Part shown: piece by piece, positions 8,718 to 19,659 of the stretch | Numbering within the stretch: the stretch's first letter is position 1 | How the letters are laid out: each line of letters opens with the position of its first letter | NCBI RefSeq assembly: GCF_000735455.1 | Contig: NZ_JMPS01000029.1 | Location: 41,509-105,508, forward strand | Length of the DNA: 64,000 nt | Direction of reading: 5' to 3' | DNA from: Yokenella regensburgei ATCC 49455 | GTDB taxonomy: Bacteria > Pseudomonadota > Gammaproteobacteria > Enterobacterales > Enterobacteriaceae | The notes under the pieces: generated by a model | Database searches by the model: none | What the model was told of the DNA's origin: nothing | Seen by the model: only the letters and a program-made list of their open reading frames with translations | Made by a program: the position numbers and the translations under genes

Positions 8718-9721
8718 TGGGCACCTCCTTTCGGCTGGCGGCGTACCAGCCAGATAAGCACTGGCGCACCAATAAAGGCGCTGACCACTGATACACGCAG
8801 TTCACCCGGCACCAGCAGGCGGCCAGCAATATCGGCGAACAGCAGCAGGGCAGGTGTCGCGAGCAGCGTCACCGGCAGCGACCAGCGGTGATCGGCGCCG
8901 ACTATCCAGCGTGCGACGTGCGGCATCATCAGGCCGATAAAGGCTATCGGGCCGACGAGGGCGGTGGCGCTGCCGCTCAGCACGGCAATGGCCAGCAGGC
9001 CGATAATTTGGGTTCGGGCGACGCGGCTACCGAGCGCGGTGGCGGTATCGGTGCCGAGACTCAGGCTGTTCAGCGACCGGCTCAGGCCGAGTGCGACGGC
9101 ACCGGCAATCAGCGCCGGCAGCAGCACGGCCTTCAGGGTAACGAGGCTGCGGATATCAAGCGAGCCGGCCTGCCAGAAACGCAGTTGATCGTAAACGTCG
9201 GGGTTGAGCAGGGCGATCCCACTGGACAGCCCCTCCAGGACCGCACCAAGGGCAACGCCAGCGAGGGTTAATCGTACCGGGCTTAGCTGACCGCCACCCT
9301 GGCTGCCGGTAAACGCCACCAGGAGTGATGCTGCCAGCGCGCCGCCGAAGGCCATCGCCAGCTGTTCCTGCGGCGACGTCAGCCCCCAAACTGCAGCGCC
9401 GAGGACGATTGCAAAGCTGGCCCCGGCGTTAACGCCGAGGATCCCCGGGTCGGCGAGCGGATTACGGGTCAGGGATTGCATTAATGCCCCGGCCAGGCCC
9501 AAAGCACCGCCGGCCAGTAATCCGGCAAGGGTTCGCGGCAGTCGTGCGTCAAGCACGATGGTACAGTCGGCGGTCTGGCAGGTGCCTGAGAGGGCATCGT
9601 AAATGATGCTTACCGGGAGCGGTTTAGCGCCAATAAGCAGGCTGAGTGCAGCGGCAAAAACGAGCAAAAGCAATAAACCGGGAACGGCAATGGCGCGCAA
9701 CGCGGTTTTAGAACACGACAT
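8714..9721 (-). CDS. fepD: Ferric enterobactin permease FepD
   Basis: Second permease subunit of the ferric enterobactin importer, FecCD family. Many hydrophobic helices are visible, with conserved stretches RLPRTLAGLLAGGALGLAGA, LTRNPLADPGILGVNAGASF and GPIAFIGLMMPHVAR. I place the start at the ATG at 9721 (MSCSKTALRAIAVPG), giving 335 residues as in E. coli (334); an ATG three codons upstream is possible. It is first in fepDGC and overlaps fepG by four bases. It is divergent from entS across a Fur-box-like region. Confidence 0.96.
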   Translation of the reverse strand: MSCSKTALRAIAVPGLLLLLVFAAALSLLIGAKPLPVSIIYDALSGTCQTADCTIVLDARLPRTLAGLLAGGALGLAGALMQSLTRNPLADPGILGVNAGASFAIVLGAAVWGLTSPQEQLAMAFGGALAASLLVAFTGSQGGGQLSPVRLTLAGVALGAVLEGLSSGIALLNPDVYDQLRFWQAGSLDIRSLVTLKAVLLPALIAGAVALGLSRSLNSLSLGTDTATALGSRVARTQIIGLLAIAVLSGSATALVGPIAFIGLMMPHVARWIVGADHRWSLPVTLLATPALLLFADIAGRLLVPGELRVSVVSAFIGAPVLIWLVRRQPKGGAQ

Positions 9722-9740
9722 AGGCAACATCCATGAGTAT

Positions 9741-9765
9741 GATAATGATAGTACTTATCGTTATC
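9741..9765. promoter_or_regulatory. Fur box between fepD and entS
   Basis: GATAATGATAGTACTTATCGTTATC is close to the Fur consensus, with dyad symmetry around the centre. It sits about 20 bases upstream of fepD and 67 bases upstream of entS, so it probably represses both divergent units when iron is plentiful. Confidence 0.85.
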
Positions 9766-9831
9766 GATCTTATTTGTATATGTTACCATGCACCACCATG
9801 AATCTGGTAAGGAATTAGCGCAAGGCGCCTC

Positions 9832-11094
9832 ATGAATCGACAATCCTGGCTACTCAATTTAAGCCTCCTGAAAACGCATCCGGCCTTTCGTGCCGTGTTT
9901 ATTGCTCGCTTTATCTCCATTCTTTCTCTCGGGTTATTGGGCGTGGCTGTCCCGGTACAAATTCAGACAATGACCCACTCCACCTGGCAGGTGGGTCTCT
10001 CGGTGACGCTGACCGGCGGGGCGATGTTTGTCGGCCTGATGGTGGGCGGCGTGCTGGCGGATCGCTACGAGCGAAAAAAACTGATCCTGCTGGCGCGTGG
10101 GACCTGCGGTATTGGTTTTCTCGGGCTGTGGCTGAATGCGCTGTTGCCTGAACCCTCACTGCTGGCGGTATACCTGCTGGGGCTGTGGGATGGCTTCTTT
10201 GCCTCTCTTGGCGTGACGGCGCTGCTGGCCGCAACGCCGACGCTGGTCGGGCGCGAGAACCTGATGCAGGCCGGAGCGATCACGATGTTGACCGTCCGCT
10301 TAGGTTCGGTGATTTCGCCGATGGTTGGCGGGCTGCTGCTGGCGACCGGCGGCGTGGAGTGGAACTTCCTGCTGGCGGCGCTCGGGACCTTCATTACGAC
10401 GCTCACTCTGTTGCGTTTACCGCTGCTGCCACCGCCACCGCAGCAGCGTGAACATCCGCTGAAATCACTGCTCGGTGGGATCCGCTTTTTATTCCAGAGC
10501 CCGCTGATTGGCGGCATTGCGCTGCTGGGCGGATTGCTGACCATGGCGAGTGCTGTTCGGGTGCTGTATCCGGCGCTTGCGGAGGGCTGGCAGATGTCGG
10601 CTTCGCAGATTGGGTTGCTGTACGCGGCGATCCCGCTCGGCGCAGCGCTGGGGGCGCTGACCAGCGGGCAGCTGGCGCAAACTTCACGTCCAGGGCGGGT
10701 GATGTTGCTGACGACGGTTGCTTCTTTCGTGGCGATAGCGCTCTTTAGCGTAATGCCGCTGTGGCTGGGAGGCGTGGTATGCCTGGCGCTATTCGGCTGG
10801 CTCAGCGCTATCAGTTCTCTGCTGCAGTACACCCTGATCCAGACACAAACACCGGAGGCGATGCTCGGGCGTATTAACGGCCTGTGGACCGCGCAAAACG
10901 TCACCGGGGACGCTATCGGCGCGGCGGTGCTCGGGGGGCTTGGCGCCCTACTGACGCCGGTATCCGCCGCCAGTACCAGCGGCTGGGCGCTGGCGATCGT
11001 GGGTTTACTGCTGGTGTGGCTGCTGGGTGAGCTGCGACGTTTTCAGCGCGAAGGGCCTGAATCTCTCACCCCCGCAAAGCCGTTAGCCAAATAA
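9832..11094 (+). CDS. entS: Enterobactin exporter EntS (MFS)
   Basis: Major-facilitator transporter that exports newly made enterobactin to the periplasm. It has 420 residues, against 416 in E. coli. The sequence is strongly hydrophobic with about twelve helices and the MFS loop motif [12 protein letters not shown] between helices 2 and 3. The N-terminus [20 protein letters not shown] matches the family. It is divergent from fepD under a Fur box, and its 3' end overlaps the 3' end of fepB by 12 bases in convergent orientation. Confidence 0.96.
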   Translation: MNRQSWLLNLSLLKTHPAFRAVFIARFISILSLGLLGVAVPVQIQTMTHSTWQVGLSVTLTGGAMFVGLMVGGVLADRYERKKLILLARGTCGIGFLGLWLNALLPEPSLLAVYLLGLWDGFFASLGVTALLAATPTLVGRENLMQAGAITMLTVRLGSVISPMVGGLLLATGGVEWNFLLAALGTFITTLTLLRLPLLPPPPQQREHPLKSLLGGIRFLFQSPLIGGIALLGGLLTMASAVRVLYPALAEGWQMSASQIGLLYAAIPLGAALGALTSGQLAQTSRPGRVMLLTTVASFVAIALFSVMPLWLGGVVCLALFGWLSAISSLLQYTLIQTQTPEAMLGRINGLWTAQNVTGDAIGAAVLGGLGALLTPVSAASTSGWALAIVGLLLVWLLGELRRFQREGPESLTPAKPLAK

Positions 11095-12042
11095 TTTCTC
11101 CAGCCGCTGGAGTACCAGCATGGCGCTGTAGTAGTCGAGGCGGAAGGTTTCGGTGCCAAGGGCGTATACGCGCTTGTGCTGTACCGCTGGCAGATGTGCC
11201 AGCAGCGGGTTGTCATAGATGGCATCGACGTCCTTCTGGTCGCCGGCAAACAGGAACAGTGACTCACCGTTAAGTCCTGCAGCCAGATTTTCACCGCCCA
11301 GCTGAAGAATATCGTGGCGCTTACCCTGGCTCTGGCTGGTATGCAGATCCGCCGGTAAAGGAGCAAGGGTAAAACCGAGCTGGGTCAGGAGTTTGCCCTG
11401 CGCGGAGTCGGCGGTCCACAGGTTAGCGCTGTGCGCAGCGGCGGTATACACCAGCGCGCTCACCGGCTGCGGGGGTAGCGTCATTTTGGTTTTCAGCGTC
11501 GCAAGCTGTTGGGTGAAACTATTGATCCGCGCGGCGGCCTGTTTCTCATGACCGGTAATGGTACCGAGCTGCGTCAGCAGCGCCTGCCAGCTCTTATCGT
11601 CGTAGTTGATGATGAGCGTAGGGGCAATGGCGGAGAGCTGGTCGTACAGCGCGATGGCGGAATCGCCGCCGGTGGCGCTAATGAGAATAAGATCTGGCAT
11701 TTGCGCCGCTACCGCTTCTGCGCTGGGTTCGCCGATATACAGGCGCGCGAGCTGGCGAGATTTTGCTTCAGTGCTCCACTGGCGCAGAAAACCCTGGTCG
11801 TCGGCAACGCGGTTGTTTGGCGTGGTGGCGCCGCTGGCAACTATCGGCGCATCAATCGCGAGCAGGGAACCCGTCAGGGTCACGCTGGTGGAGACAATTC
11901 GCGTAGGTTGGCTTGAAAGGGTATGGGTGCCGCGGCTGTCGGTTACTTGGCGCGGCCAGTCGGCGGCATACGCTGAGGCAAATCCGAAAAGAAAAAGTGC
12001 TGAAATCAGTAAGGTACGGGACCACATAGAACAAAGTTTCAC
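11083..12042 (-). CDS. fepB: Ferric enterobactin periplasmic binding protein FepB
   Basis: Periplasmic substrate-binding protein that hands ferric enterobactin to FepDG. A signal peptide ends near AYA before [15 protein letters not shown]. Conserved binding-protein tracts include [34 protein letters not shown] and [13 protein letters not shown]. It has 319 residues, against 318 in E. coli. The start is taken as GTG at 12042; an ATG five codons later ([12 protein letters not shown]) is an alternative that keeps the signal peptide. Divergent from entC across a Fur box. Confidence 0.96.
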   Translation of the reverse strand: MKLCSMWSRTLLISALFLFGFASAYAADWPRQVTDSRGTHTLSSQPTRIVSTSVTLTGSLLAIDAPIVASGATTPNNRVADDQGFLRQWSTEAKSRQLARLYIGEPSAEAVAAQMPDLILISATGGDSAIALYDQLSAIAPTLIINYDDKSWQALLTQLGTITGHEKQAAARINSFTQQLATLKTKMTLPPQPVSALVYTAAAHSANLWTADSAQGKLLTQLGFTLAPLPADLHTSQSQGKRHDILQLGGENLAAGLNGESLFLFAGDQKDVDAIYDNPLLAHLPAVQHKRVYALGTETFRLDYYSAMLVLQRLEKLFG

Positions 12043-12185
12043 GAATTAATGTCCTGTTTTTATTGGAGTGAATGCGTCTCATTTTCACAATCCTCTCTCC
12101 GGGTTGCAAGTGTTCATCGTGCAATATGCGGGTTGAGCGGTTGACATCATACGCATTTACTTTTAGCTTACCGAACCAAAATATA

Positions 12186-12210
12186 AATGATAATCATTAT
12201 TAATATCTTT
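12186..12210. promoter_or_regulatory. Fur box between fepB and entC
   Basis: AATGATAATCATTATTAATATC is a near-consensus Fur site in the 186-base gap between divergent fepB and entC. It ends about 20 bases before the entC start. The entC ribosome site GGAGG (12219-12223) lies five bases from the ATG at 12229. Confidence 0.85.
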
Positions 12211-12228
12211 ATCGTTTCGGAGGATGAT

Positions 12229-13404
<1,176 letters not shown>

Positions 13405-13413
13405 GGAGCGAGT

Positions 13414-15024
13414 ATGACTATTCCGTTTACCCGCTGGCCGCAGGAAGCTGCCGCTCGCTACCGGGAGAAAGGCTACTGGCTGGATCTGCCCCTCACTGAC
13501 ATTCTGACCCGCCACGCTGATAACGACGCCATCGCCGTGTACGATGGTGAACGCACCTTCAGCTACCGCGAGCTCAACCAGGCGGCTGATAACCTCGCGG
13601 CCCACCTGCAACGTCAGGGGATAAAATGCGGCGAAACCGCGCTGGTGCAGCTTGGCAATGTGGCGGAGTTTTATGTCACCCTCTTTGCGCTGCTGCGCCT
13701 TGGCGTGGCACCGGTTAACGCGCTGTTCAGCCATCAGCGCAATGAGCTTAGCGCCTATGCGCAGCAGATTGCGCCGACGCTACTCATCGCCGACCGCGAG
13801 CACGCGCTGTTTGCCGACGATACCTTCCTCAATACTTTTGTCGCAGAGCATCCTTCGTTACGCCTGGTGCTGCTACGTGGGGATATGGGGGAACATGCTC
13901 TCGAAGCCGCGATGGCACAGGCGAGTGACGCGCTGGTACCGACGCCTTCACCCGCCGATGAGGTGGCGTTCTTCCAGCTCTCCGGCGGCAGCACCGGTAC
14001 ACCGAAGCTTATCCCGCGCACTCACAATGACTACTACTACAGCATTCGCCGCAGCAATGAGATTTGTCATTTTGATGCGCAGACCCGCTATCTCTGCGCG
14101 CTGCCGGCAGCGCATAACTACCCGATGAGCTCGCCGGGCGCGCTGGGGGTGTTTCTTGCCGGCGGCGCCGTGGTGCTGGCGAGCGATCCGAGCGCCACCC
14201 TGTGCTTCCCGCTCATCGAAAAACACCAGGTCAACGTTACGGCGCTGGTCCCTCCGGCGGTCAGCCTGTGGCTGCAGGCGATCAGCGAGTGGGGGAGCAA
14301 TGCTTCGTTACGCTCTCTGAAGCTGTTGCAGGTGGGCGGCGCAAGGCTTTCTGCCTCGCTCGCGGCGCGGATCCCGGCGGAAATCGGCTGTCAGCTGCAG
14401 CAGGTGTTCGGCATGGCGGAAGGGCTGGTGAACTACACCCGCCTGGACGACAGCGAGGCACGCATCCTTAACACCCAGGGTTGCCCGATGAGCCCGGACG
14501 ATGAAGTCTGGGTTGCGGATGAACAAGGTAACCCGTTACCGCTCGGTGAAGTCGGGCGTCTCATGACCCGTGGCCCGTACACCTTCCGGGGTTATTTCCG
14601 CAGCCCTGCACATAATGCCGAAGCCTTCGACAAGAACGGTTTTTATGCTTCCGGCGATCTTATTTCTATCGACAAAGACGGCTATATCACCGTTCAGGGA
14701 CGCGAGAAAGATCAGATCAACCGCGGCGGCGAGAAGATCGCGGCGGAAGAAGTTGAGAATCTGCTGCTGCGTCATGAGTCGGTTATCCATGCGGCGCTGG
14801 TCAGTATGGAGGACAGCCTGCTCGGCGAGAAAAGCTGCGCGTACCTGGTGACTACGACTCCGCTGCGGGCGGTTGCCGTGCGTCGTTTCCTGCGTGAGCA
14901 GGGCGTCGCGGAATTTAAGCTGCCGGATCGCGTGGAGTGCGTAGAAACGCTGCCGCTGACCCCGGTTGGCAAAGTGGACAAGAAAAAATTGCGTCAGTGG
15001 CTGGCGGTAAACGCTTCAGCCTGA
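13414..15024 (+). CDS. entE: 2,3-dihydroxybenzoate-AMP ligase EntE
   Basis: Stand-alone adenylation enzyme that activates 2,3-dihydroxybenzoate and loads it on the carrier domain of EntB. Visible motifs are [19 protein letters not shown] (P-loop), [35 protein letters not shown] and the C-terminal lysine motif [13 protein letters not shown]. It has 536 residues, the E. coli length. A GAGGAG ribosome site precedes the ATG, and it follows entC by nine bases in the same operon. Confidence 0.97.
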   Translation: MTIPFTRWPQEAAARYREKGYWLDLPLTDILTRHADNDAIAVYDGERTFSYRELNQAADNLAAHLQRQGIKCGETALVQLGNVAEFYVTLFALLRLGVAPVNALFSHQRNELSAYAQQIAPTLLIADREHALFADDTFLNTFVAEHPSLRLVLLRGDMGEHALEAAMAQASDALVPTPSPADEVAFFQLSGGSTGTPKLIPRTHNDYYYSIRRSNEICHFDAQTRYLCALPAAHNYPMSSPGALGVFLAGGAVVLASDPSATLCFPLIEKHQVNVTALVPPAVSLWLQAISEWGSNASLRSLKLLQVGGARLSASLAARIPAEIGCQLQQVFGMAEGLVNYTRLDDSEARILNTQGCPMSPDDEVWVADEQGNPLPLGEVGRLMTRGPYTFRGYFRSPAHNAEAFDKNGFYASGDLISIDKDGYITVQGREKDQINRGGEKIAAEEVENLLLRHESVIHAALVSMEDSLLGEKSCAYLVTTTPLRAVAVRRFLREQGVAEFKLPDRVECVETLPLTPVGKVDKKKLRQWLAVNASA

Positions 15025-15037
15025 AGGAGACAACAAC

Positions 15038-15889
15038 ATGGCTATTCCTAAACTGCAGGCCTATGCCCTGCCAGGCGCCGATGACATTCCGGCGAACAAA
15101 GTTGACTGGGCCTTTGAGCCTGAGCGCGCCGCGCTGCTCATTCACGATATGCAGGAGTACTTCCTCAACTTCTGGGGTGAGAACAGCCCGATGATGGAAA
15201 CCGTCGTCGCCAACATTGCGGCCCTGCGTCAGTACTGCAAGCAGCACCATATTCCGGTGTATTACACCGCGCAGCCGAAAACGCAAAGCGATGAAGATCG
15301 TGCGTTGCTGAACGATATGTGGGGGCCGGGGTTAACCCGTTCCCCGGAGCAGCAGCAGGTGATTGCCGCACTGGCGCCCGATGAGGCTGATACCGTGCTG
15401 GTGAAGTGGCGCTACAGCGCATTCCATCGCTCTCCGCTGGAAGAGATGCTGAAGCAAACCGGGCGCAATCAGCTGATTATCACCGGCGTGTATGCGCATA
15501 TCGGCTGCATGACCACCGCCACCGATGCGTTCATGCGCGACATTAAACCGTTCTTTGTGGCCGACGCGCTGGCGGATTTCAGCCGCGAGGAACACCTGAT
15601 GTCGCTCAACTACGTAGCCGGTCGTTCAGGCCGGGTGGTGATGACGGAAAATCTGCTGCCGGTACCGCTTTCAAAAGCGGCGTTGCGCACCACCATTCTG
15701 CCGCTGCTCGATGAATCCGACGTACCGCTGGATGATGAGAATCTGATTGATTATGGCCTCGATTCGGTACGCATGATGTCCCTTGCCGCCCGCTGGCGCA
15801 AAGTGCACGGCGATATCGATTTTGTGATGCTGGCGAAGAACCCGACGATTGACGCCTGGTGGACGCTGCTCTCTCGCGAGGTGAAGTGA
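15038..15889 (+). CDS. entB: Isochorismatase / aryl carrier protein EntB
   Basis: Two-domain protein. The N-terminal isochorismatase domain makes 2,3-dihydro-2,3-dihydroxybenzoate, with [15 protein letters not shown] and the hinge [17 protein letters not shown]. The C-terminal aryl carrier domain holds the phosphopantetheine serine in [12 protein letters not shown] near residue 244. It has 283 residues, against 285 in E. coli. The AAGGAG ribosome site is well spaced. The stop overlaps the entA start as TGATG. Confidence 0.97.
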   Translation: MAIPKLQAYALPGADDIPANKVDWAFEPERAALLIHDMQEYFLNFWGENSPMMETVVANIAALRQYCKQHHIPVYYTAQPKTQSDEDRALLNDMWGPGLTRSPEQQQVIAALAPDEADTVLVKWRYSAFHRSPLEEMLKQTGRNQLIITGVYAHIGCMTTATDAFMRDIKPFFVADALADFSREEHLMSLNYVAGRSGRVVMTENLLPVPLSKAALRTTILPLLDESDVPLDDENLIDYGLDSVRMMSLAARWRKVHGDIDFVMLAKNPTIDAWWTLLSREVK

Positions 15890-16644
15890 TGGCCGGGTTT
15901 GATTTTCACGGCAAACACGTTTGGGTAACCGGCGCGGGCAAAGGCATTGGTTATGCTACCGCGCTGGCGTTCACCGAGGCGGGTGCCAGCGTTACCGGTC
16001 TCGACCTGACCTTTGACGGTGAGCATTACCCTTTTGCCACTGAAGTGCTGGACGTCGCCGATGCCGAAGAGGTGGCGCTGGTAAGCCGCCGTCTGCTGGC
16101 GCATCAGCCCCGCCTGGATGTGCTGGTGAATGCCGCCGGGATCCTGCGCATGGGCGTGACCGATGCGCTGAGCCAGCAGGACTGGCAGCAGACTTTTGCG
16201 GTCAACGTTGGCGGCGCCTTTAACCTGTTTCAGAACACCATGGCACAGTTTCGCCAACAGCAGGGTGGGGCAATGGTCACTGTAGCATCTGATGCCGCCC
16301 ACACGCCGCGCATTGGTATGAGCGCCTATGGCGCCTCGAAGGCCGCGTTGAAAAGCCTGGCTTTGACGGTGGGACTGGAGCTTGCCGCCAGCGGTGTGCG
16401 TTGTAATCTGGTGTCGCCGGGATCGACCGATACCGATATGCAGCGCACGCTGTGGCGCAGCGACGACGCCGAGCAGCAGCGCATTCGTGGGTTCGGCGAG
16501 CAGTTTAAGCTCGGCATTCCGCTGGGCAAAATTGCCCGCCCGCAGGAGATTGCCAGCACGGTGCTGTTCCTGGCTTCCGACCAGGCGAGCCATATCACGC
16601 TGCAGGATATTGTGGTCGACGGCGGCTCGACGCTGGGGGCTTAG
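15889..16644 (+). CDS. entA: 2,3-dihydro-2,3-dihydroxybenzoate dehydrogenase EntA
   Basis: Short-chain dehydrogenase that forms 2,3-dihydroxybenzoate with NAD. It has the cofactor motif TGAGKGIGYATALAF, the NAAGILR tract, the catalytic serine in VTVASDAAH, and YGASKAALKS with catalytic Tyr and Lys. The start at 15889 overlaps the entB stop and gives 251 residues (E. coli 248); an upstream in-frame ATG inside entB is rejected because it adds unrelated sequence. Confidence 0.97.
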   Translation: MAGFDFHGKHVWVTGAGKGIGYATALAFTEAGASVTGLDLTFDGEHYPFATEVLDVADAEEVALVSRRLLAHQPRLDVLVNAAGILRMGVTDALSQQDWQQTFAVNVGGAFNLFQNTMAQFRQQQGGAMVTVASDAAHTPRIGMSAYGASKAALKSLALTVGLELAASGVRCNLVSPGSTDTDMQRTLWRSDDAEQQRIRGFGEQFKLGIPLGKIARPQEIASTVLFLASDQASHITLQDIVVDGGSTLGA

Positions 16645-17058
16645 ATGATCTGGAAACGTCATTTAACGCTCGAAGCGCTGAACGAAACCAGCCGCCACAC
16701 CATGGTTGAGCATCTGGGGATTGTCTATACCCGTCTCGGTGATGACATGCTGGAAGCGGAAATGCCGGTGGATGCCCGCACGCATCAGCCTTTTGGCCTG
16801 CTGCACGGCGGGGCTTCGGCGGCGCTTGCAGAAACGCTGGGTTCGATGGCGGGATACCTGATGACCCGCGACGGCCAGTGCGTAGTGGGAACCGAGCTTA
16901 ATGCTACCCATCATCGCCCGGTTTCTCAGGGCAAAGTGCGCGGCGTGTGCCAGCCGTTGCACCTGGGGCGGCAGAGTCAGAGCTGGGAGATTGTGGTGTT
17001 TGATGAACAGGGCAGGCGCTGCTGCACCTGCCGGTTAAGTACGATGGTGATGGGTTAA
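16645..17058 (+). CDS. entH: Proofreading thioesterase EntH
   Basis: Hotdog-fold thioesterase (137 residues) that clears wrongly loaded aryl groups from EntB. The hotdog helix motif is seen in [19 protein letters not shown], with [13 protein letters not shown] following. The ATG directly follows the entA TAG with no gap. It is the last gene of the ent operon. Its TAA at 17056-17058 overlaps the stop of the convergent peptidase gene by two bases. Confidence 0.95.
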   Translation: MIWKRHLTLEALNETSRHTMVEHLGIVYTRLGDDMLEAEMPVDARTHQPFGLLHGGASAALAETLGSMAGYLMTRDGQCVVGTELNATHHRPVSQGKVRGVCQPLHLGRQSQSWEIVVFDEQGRRCCTCRLSTMVMG

Positions 17059-18167
17059 AGCATTGATATAACCCGGCGAAGCAGGCGGATACGTGGTTCA
17101 ATGGACGCAATATCCAGCCACTCCGCCGGACTGTGGAAACCTGCGCCGACCGGGCCAAACCCATCCAGCGAAGGGATCCCCAAAGCGGCGGTGTGGTTAG
17201 CATCGCTACCGCCGCCTACCGCCTGCCAGGTCACTTTTACGCCTTCTTCCTGACCTGCAAGCTCGACGAGGCGCATCAGCAGCTGTGTCTCTTCGCTGGC
17301 TGCCATCGCCGGTTTGTGGTTAATACGAGTAAGCGATGTGGTGACCCCGTCGAGGAATCCTTCGGCACACAGCGCTTCCAGCGCCTTATTCACCCGCTCA
17401 TACTCATCGTTTTCCCAGAAGCGTACGTCCAGCTCTGCGACGGCGTGGTCTGCAACCACGTTGGCAACGCTGCCGCCAGAGATAACGCCCACATTCAGCG
17501 TGGTGCCGCGTGGGATATCACTTAACGCATTGATGGCGAGAATACTGTTAGCCAGCGCGGTTACCGCAGAACGGCCTTTCTCCGGCTCGTTACCGGCATG
17601 TGCTGCGACGCCGCTGAAGGTGAGACGATAGCCCGCCATACCTTTACGTGCTTTAACCAGTGAGCCGTCGGCGCGTGCGGCCTCGCAAACCAGTACGCAG
17701 CGGGAACGTTTGGCGATTTCCCCTATCCACTGGTGTGAATGGACGCTGCCGGTCTCTTCATCCGGATTCATGGCAATGGCGATAGATAATCTTTCCAGAT
17801 GAGTGTTGCTGAGGCTGCGCATCGCCCACAGAATATTGAGCAGACCGCTTTTCATATCGGATACGCCCGGCCCGTACAAGCGTTCGCTATCCTGAGTAAG
17901 CGGGCGTTCAGCCACGGTACCCTGCGGGAATACAGTATCCAGATGGCCAACCAGCAGCACGTCATACTCTTTGGCTTCTGGCTTGTTGGTGACAAACACG
18001 CCTGGGCCAACTTTATCTCCAAGATCAACACGCTGGGTGTGCCAGCCTTCCTTCTGCCATAGGGTTTCCATGACGCCCGCGACGGTAGCAACACCGGAGA
18101 GGGTTGCGGTGCCGCAGTCGACGTTGACCAGTGATTTTAGCTCTTCAATATAGCGTTCAAGATTCAT
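17055..18167 (-). CDS. M20-family metallopeptidase (glutamate-carboxypeptidase-like)
   Basis: Zinc peptidase of family M20, likely cytoplasmic as no signal peptide is seen. Metal and catalytic residues are visible in [14 protein letters not shown] (His, Asp), [14 protein letters not shown] (bridging Asp), MNPDEETGS (Glu-Glu) and [12 protein letters not shown] (late His). It has 370 residues, typical for CPG2-like carboxypeptidases. It is downstream of and probably co-transcribed with the yjiH-yjiG-like membrane genes (13-base gap). In E. coli, yjiG-yjiH accompany the isoaspartyl dipeptidase iadA, so a peptide or amino-acid catabolic role is inferred. The exact substrate is unknown. Confidence 0.88.
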   Translation of the reverse strand: MNLERYIEELKSLVNVDCGTATLSGVATVAGVMETLWQKEGWHTQRVDLGDKVGPGVFVTNKPEAKEYDVLLVGHLDTVFPQGTVAERPLTQDSERLYGPGVSDMKSGLLNILWAMRSLSNTHLERLSIAIAMNPDEETGSVHSHQWIGEIAKRSRCVLVCEAARADGSLVKARKGMAGYRLTFSGVAAHAGNEPEKGRSAVTALANSILAINALSDIPRGTTLNVGVISGGSVANVVADHAVAELDVRFWENDEYERVNKALEALCAEGFLDGVTTSLTRINHKPAMAASEETQLLMRLVELAGQEEGVKVTWQAVGGGSDANHTAALGIPSLDGFGPVGAGFHSPAEWLDIASIEPRIRLLRRVISML

Positions 18168-18180
18168 ATTGCGTCCTGTT

Positions 18181-18645
18181 CTAGATAATAATGCGCATCA
18201 GCAGCATGGCTAAAAAGGCGTTGATGACTGAGATAACAATCATCAGTGGGATCCGTTTGGCGCGGGTGCCGATGACACCGAGAATGCGGCCGATATACTG
18301 CACCTGCGAACCCATCAGGTAGATGGCGGGAGCGAGGATCGCCAGATGTTCGCCGGTGAGAATGCCTTTATCGAACAGACCGATAGCGACCCCGATCCCG
18401 CCTCCCATCGACATCCAGCCGCCGATTAACACCGCAGCCGCTTCGCCCGGCAAACCGAAAAGCCCCATCAGCGGAGCGAAAATCATGCCCAGGCCCTTCA
18501 GTGCCCCGGTGATCTCCAGAGCTTTAATAATGATGAATGCCATCACGACGTTGGGCAGGGTACTGCTGGTGGCTATCCCCCAGCCTTTACGCGCGCCTTC
18601 AACAAAAACATCGGTAATGACCGGTTTAGATGGCGATACGCTCAT
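18181..18645 (-). CDS. YjiG-like nucleoside-recognition/gate membrane protein
   Basis: Small hydrophobic protein (154 residues) resembling E. coli YjiG and spore-maturation protein B. Conserved tracts are LPNVVMAFIIIKALEITG, FGLPGEAAAVLIGGWMSMGG and PAIYLMGSQVQYIGR. Several membrane helices are visible. It overlaps the upstream YjiH-like gene by four bases (ATGA) and precedes the M20 peptidase, so the three probably form one operon. Function is not established; transport of a peptidase product is a guess. Confidence 0.85.
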   Translation of the reverse strand: MSVSPSKPVITDVFVEGARKGWGIATSSTLPNVVMAFIIIKALEITGALKGLGMIFAPLMGLFGLPGEAAAVLIGGWMSMGGGIGVAIGLFDKGILTGEHLAILAPAIYLMGSQVQYIGRILGVIGTRAKRIPLMIVISVINAFLAMLLMRIII

Positions 18646-19364
18646 GAGGCTTCTCCTTTTGCCTGAGTAGGGGCGGGGGCATCTTTGGCGCTAAAACGCA
18701 CAACCAGACGCAGCATATTGGCGCCGACAATTTTCATGATGAACATGACGGCCACGCAGGCGCCGATAGAAGTAGGAACGGCCGCGGTGCCATCAATGGC
18801 AACCAGGGTGAAGAGGATTGCACCGGAGGAAAAGAAGTTGGTGATCATTGCTCCCGCTGAAAACTGAAACATGGCGAAAACGTCTTTTTCATTTTCGCTG
18901 ATTTGCCCTTCATCAGACAGGTTGCGGGTGAGAGAGGCTCCGACATCGGTGCTTTGCAGGCTGCCGATCAGTGCAAGCCCGGTGGTGCCCGGAATACCAA
19001 GCAATGGTCGTAATAGCGGCGTGAGCAAACGACGTGCGGCGCGCAGGGCACCATAGTGCTCGAGAACGTTGATCATCCCGAGCGCAAACATCACCGCCGG
19101 GATCAGACCAAGAGCAAACAGAAAACCATCCATCGCGCCGCTGCCGCCGGTTCCGCGGAAGGCGCTGGTGGCGGTGGTCAGGGTGCCATCATCAAGCGAT
19201 GCTTTACTGACGACTTTGCCGAAAGCACCGTTGAGCGTGGTGAAATCAAATACGCCGTACCACTCTTTTCCTCCCAGCAGGCCGGAAAAGAAGACGGCAG
19301 CAAACGCCAGGGCGAAGTACGCGCCTGGCCCAACCTTGTAGTCCTCAGGTGTTGAACTTTTCAT
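18642..19364 (-). CDS. YjiH-like nucleoside-recognition/gate membrane protein
   Basis: Membrane protein (240 residues) resembling E. coli YjiH, the partner of YjiG. It has hydrophobic tracts including AYFALAFAAVFFSGLLGG, FLFALGLIPAVMFALG and GTTGLALIGSLQSTDVGASL. I choose the ATG at 19364 (MKSSTPEDYKVGPG) because AAGGA lies seven bases upstream; the ATG two codons earlier is too near that site. First gene of the three-gene minus-strand unit and divergent from cstA. Confidence 0.84.
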   Translation of the reverse strand: MKSSTPEDYKVGPGAYFALAFAAVFFSGLLGGKEWYGVFDFTTLNGAFGKVVSKASLDDGTLTTATSAFRGTGGSGAMDGFLFALGLIPAVMFALGMINVLEHYGALRAARRLLTPLLRPLLGIPGTTGLALIGSLQSTDVGASLTRNLSDEGQISENEKDVFAMFQFSAGAMITNFFSSGAILFTLVAIDGTAAVPTSIGACVAVMFIMKIVGANMLRLVVRFSAKDAPAPTQAKGEAS

Positions 19365-19523
19365 ATCCATGTCCTTGTTTATATGCGGATCCGCCTGCTT
19401 ATTCTGGCGAGGATGGGAACAAAAAAAATGATACAAATCATTTCGTGACGGTATTAGATCGAGCAAAAGCAAAAACTGTGACAGGGAGAGCTTGTACAGT
19501 GAAAGGCGTTGCTACGGCGTGAA

Positions 19524-19539
19524 AGTGATCGACTTAACA
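19524..19539 (+). promoter_or_regulatory. Possible CRP site upstream of cstA
   Basis: AGTGA-TCGACT-TAACA partly matches the CRP palindrome TGTGA-N6-TCACA (8 of 10 half-site bases). It is about 120 bases upstream of the cstA ATG. cstA is CRP-dependent in E. coli, so the site is plausible, but the match is weak. The rest of the 295-base yjiH-cstA gap shows nothing else clear. Confidence 0.35.
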
Positions 19540-19659
19540 ATGTGATGTAAAAAGATGGTGATATGTCTGTTTTAATTGGTTGTTGTGTTGTTAATTTTTG
19601 ACCGAATGTTATAGATACAAAATGTAACAACTCACCTCTCCACTCATGGAAACAACACA

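Noticed and set aside
12187..12228. Upstream ATG extending entC by 14 residues
   Set aside because: It lies within the Fur box and the added residues (IIIINIFIV) are not family sequence.
15751..16662. 303-codon minus-strand frame opposite entB/entA
   Set aside because: Shadow of conserved entB and entA; no domain or ribosome site.
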